A stretch of 64,000 nt of DNA from Cesiribacteraceae bacterium YIM B00369 (lineage in GTDB: Bacteria > Bacteroidota > Bacteroidia > Cytophagales > Cyclobacteriaceae), in contig JAFMYY010000014.1 in assembly GCA_017948555.1 (NCBI GenBank), positions 94,063 to 158,062 of the forward strand, written 5' to 3'. The notes beneath the pieces are model-generated. The model was not told the DNA's origin. It searched no databases and was given only the letters and a program-made list of their open reading frames with translations. This document shows, one piece after another, positions 62,293 through 64,000 of the stretch (its first letter is position 1; every line of letters begins with the position of its first letter). The translations under genes and the position numbers were made by a program.

Positions 62293-62315
62293 ATCTACGA
62301 TATACCGTAGATTTA
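62290..62315. other. Perfect 10-6-10 palindrome on the recombinase stop codon; possible primary recombination site
   Basis: TAAATCTACG (62290-62299), spacer ATATAC, and CGTAGATTTA (62306-62315). The first TAA is the recombinase stop codon. Ten-bp inverted arms around a 6-base centre are the layout of tyrosine recombinase core sites (Xer dif has 11-6-11). It lies 6 bases before the first cassette border. No T-run follows, so it is less likely a terminator. A role as attI-like site is inference. Confidence 0.5.
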
Positions 62316-62320
62316 GAGTA

Positions 62321-62334
62321 GTTGGCGTTAATTC
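62321..62334 (+). repeat. Cassette 1 left border box
   Basis: GTTGGCGTTAATTC. Its complement appears with one mismatch right after the cassette gene at 63025-63038, forming a pair that flanks the gene. It corresponds to the TT-R-R-R-Y (R') box of integron cassettes, although the letters after GTT do not fit the usual consensus. Confidence 0.6.
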
Positions 62335-62354
62335 AAAAACATGACCATACAAAG

Positions 62355-63020
62355 ATGAAGTGGTTTCTGATTCTAATTATAACTTCTTTAATGTCATGTC
62401 AGCAAAACGGTGACCAAGTAGATTTTATAGATAAAACCTTTCAAGGGCATTGGGCAGAAACGAAATGGGATTACCATTTTAAAAAGGATGGAAGTTTTGT
62501 TTTTACTTCATTAGGACATTTTGGAAATACTAAACATACCGGAAAATACACCATAATTGATAATACCATTTTATTGAATCCAGATTCCGACTGGGGTACA
62601 TTTCATGGAGTACTGAAAGAAAAGTTAAAAATAGTAAGTAGTGATTGTTTAAGGGATTTTGATAGTAATTACTATTGTTCTGATTGGGGCGAGCTTGAAA
62701 AAAACAGAGAACAAGAATTTGATTTTCAAGAGAAAACCATCAGCATTTTAGATAGTCTCACCGTAGTTCTCACGAAAAAAAAGGAAATATCTCCTTTAGA
62801 ATCAGAATCGAGAGAAACGGATATCAGAATTGTTTTTGATCAAATTATGGTAATAGACAAAGAGGATTACCATGTATTTAGCTTAATAAAATCTGAAGAA
62901 ATTAGACCATATGATTTTAAGAAATCAACTTTTATGAATTTTTTGGTAAAAAAACAGCCATTTCAGATTTATGAACATCATACTTACAAAGATTCCTTAA
63001 GCCTGATTTATAATAAATGA
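62355..63020 (+). CDS. Cassette 1 gene: small lipoprotein, 221 aa
   Basis: The ATG at 62355 is preferred because it begins a lipoprotein signal (WFLILIITSLMSCQQ, lipobox LMSC, acylated Cys15). The mature part is acidic, beta-rich and of unknown family, with GHFGNTKHTGKYTIIDNTI resembling lipocalin-like or DUF-type small secreted proteins. It has lower GC than the housekeeping genes. The gene lies within paired border boxes, as in an integron cassette, without its own clear promoter. Confidence 0.7.
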   Translation: MKWFLILIITSLMSCQQNGDQVDFIDKTFQGHWAETKWDYHFKKDGSFVFTSLGHFGNTKHTGKYTIIDNTILLNPDSDWGTFHGVLKEKLKIVSSDCLRDFDSNYYCSDWGELEKNREQEFDFQEKTISILDSLTVVLTKKKEISPLESESRETDIRIVFDQIMVIDKEDYHVFSLIKSEEIRPYDFKKSTFMNFLVKKQPFQIYEHHTYKDSLSLIYNK

Positions 63021-63024
63021 AAGT

Positions 63025-63166
63025 GAACTAACGCCAACCACAAAAAATAGCAACGGCTGTTTACTGGAGCAGAGGCTTGCCTCCTATCTACAGTTCCCTC
63101 ATCGGGTGATAGGAACGCGCTCTTTCATTCAGCCGCTGCGATTTTTATCAACGTTGTAGGTAATGC
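63025..63166 (+). repeat. attC-like recombination site between cassettes 1 and 2
   Basis: Order: GAACTAACGCCAAC (63025-63038), left hairpin arm (63043-63059, AAAAATAGCAACGGCTG), variable centre with small stems (GAGGC/GCCTC; CCTATC/GATAGG), right arm (63130-63146, CAGCCGCTGCGATTTTT), then GTTGTAGGTAATGC (63153-63166) which opens the next unit. The arms pair over 17 bases with two mismatches. The crossover G is expected at 63153. Length about 130 bases, in the range of long attC sites (VCR-like). Confidence 0.65.
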
Positions 63167-63190
63167 AGGAAGTGGTTAACTCAAGGATAA

Positions 63191-63877
63191 ATGAGACTAT
63201 TAGAATATTTGGGTATTATTTTCTTATTAATCTACACATCTTCCTGTGAAAAGAGTAGAAAGAGAGAAGACGAAATCAAAGGAGTTCCGTGGGAGAATAG
63301 TTATCGTACTGAGGTCATTGTTTTAGAAGATAGTTTTGTTAAAATCATTGCTGATATACCTATTGAACTGGACACTTTTTACACTAGGCTAAATTCTAGT
63401 GATAATGATTGTGGACATAAGAGGCAGTATACATTCTCGGACTCCGATTACCCAATTTTCATAAGAGAGGGAGGAAGTCTCGGGGACATCCTACCAGATT
63501 CAGCATATGAATTTACAATTTATCATACCTATAAATTTGCTTGTAGTCCTGAGTATCCAAGAGATTATGATGAAGAGGATTTTTTGTTGAAGGCAAGAGG
63601 AACTGAAATTTTTAGAACTAGTGAAGGGAAACCATTTAAATGGATTCACAAAGAATTTAAAAAAATTAGCGGTAGACCTTTTATGATAATGGCTTATCAA
63701 ACTAATTATCCAGCCCGAACTCCAAATCAGACTTATCTATCTACGTATTTGAATGCATATACTCAGTTGGATTCCCTGCACATCGGGATTAGCTACGAAT
63801 GTAATGCTAAAGATTGTGAGGGTTTTGTAGAAAGAATGATGAATTCTTTGGAGTCAATTAAATTAGAAAAATTATAA
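63191..63877 (+). CDS. Cassette 2 gene: small lipoprotein, 228 aa
   Basis: Signal with lipobox (LGIIFLLIYTSSCEKS, acylated Cys19), then a charged mature domain, with Cys residues at DCGHK, ACSPEY and CNAKDCEG that may form disulfides. No known family recognised. It is unrelated to the cassette 1 protein in sequence but has the same export type and size. Enclosed by the box GTTGTAGGTAATGC (63153) and its near-complement at 63882. No own promoter is obvious. Confidence 0.7.
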   Translation: MRLLEYLGIIFLLIYTSSCEKSRKREDEIKGVPWENSYRTEVIVLEDSFVKIIADIPIELDTFYTRLNSSDNDCGHKRQYTFSDSDYPIFIREGGSLGDILPDSAYEFTIYHTYKFACSPEYPRDYDEEDFLLKARGTEIFRTSEGKPFKWIHKEFKKISGRPFMIMAYQTNYPARTPNQTYLSTYLNAYTQLDSLHIGISYECNAKDCEGFVERMMNSLESIKLEKL

Positions 63878-63881
63878 ATTA

Positions 63882-64000
63882 GCACTACCTACAACCCAAG
63901 CAAAATGCAATTGCCGGTCGTGTAGTCTGATAGTGCACTTGAAAATTTAGAATTTTCTTTATCTTAAAAACTAAACTGAAGCCGGCAACTGCGTTTTGCA
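63882..64000 (+). repeat. Second attC-like site, truncated by the window end
   Basis: GCACTACCTACAAC (63882-63895) is the complement, with one mismatch, of the cassette 2 start box. Arms GCAAAATGCAATTGCCGG (63900-63917) and CCGGCAACTGCGTTTTGC (63982-63999) pair with two non-canonical positions. The centre contains GAAAATT/AATTTTC (63941-63957). The border that would open the next cassette lies beyond base 64000. Confidence 0.65.

Noticed and set aside
62291..62314. Intrinsic terminator for the recombinase gene
   Set aside because: The stem is perfect but AT-rich and not followed by a T-run; a recombination or binding site fits better.
1..64000. CRISPR array
   Set aside because: No series of equal direct repeats with regular unique spacers was found; the only regular repeats are in-frame within the tape measure and fibre genes.

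Overview
The window comes from a member of the Bacteroidota, probably a Cytophagia-like lineage. The evidence is a short protein with a type IX secretion C-terminal sorting domain, a canonical Bacteroidota promoter (TTTG, 19 bases, TAnnTTTG) in front of a tRNA gene, a SprB-type repeat inside a phage tail protein, and many short outer-membrane beta-barrel proteins.

Bases 1 to about 33,430 are the late half of an integrated tailed phage with siphovirus-type gene order. It runs: small genes with an HNH-like nuclease, terminase small and large subunits, portal, scaffold-like protein, major capsid protein, neck and tail-completion genes, a tail assembly chaperone pair with a -1 slippery site, a 1546-residue tape measure, tail-tip proteins, a set of modular fibres that share domains, a lysis block (holin-like protein, amidase, overlapping membrane/coiled-coil pair) and, in reverse, the integrase. 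Replication and lysogeny genes and the other attachment site must lie left of the window. Genes are packed with ATGA or TAATG junctions, and four hairpin terminators or RNA structures punctuate the block.

Bases 33,570 to about 60,000 are ordinary chromosome: NUDIX hydrolase, MATE exporter, hotdog thioesterase, Tat-exported Gfo/Idh oxidoreductase, VTT membrane protein, PlsC-type acyltransferase overlapping gatC, a large membrane TPR protein, an ABC ATPase, cobalamin adenosyltransferase, branched-chain aminotransferase, prfB with its autoregulatory +1 frameshift, a DUF2490 protein, an O/P-type porin, alpha/beta hydrolase, PfpI-type protein, topoisomerase IB, a Pmp3 peptide, asnS, rpoN and a PAP2-like membrane protein.

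The right end (60,008 to 64,000) is the most unusual part. After a tRNA-Arg with an unusual tertiary pair comes a 486-residue tyrosine recombinase with a duplicated N-terminal domain. It is preceded by two adjacent inverted repeats, and a perfect 10-6-10 palindrome lies on its stop codon. Downstream are two gene units in the same orientation. Each encodes a small lipoprotein. Each starts with a GTTG-type box and ends with the near-complement of that same box, followed by a long imperfect hairpin whose inner arms share the boxes GCAA and CTGCG/TTTT. This is the layout of integron gene cassettes with attC sites, yet the recombinase looks XerD-like rather than IntI-like and reads in the same direction as the cassettes. 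I regard it as a candidate atypical integron-like cassette system that continues beyond the right edge.
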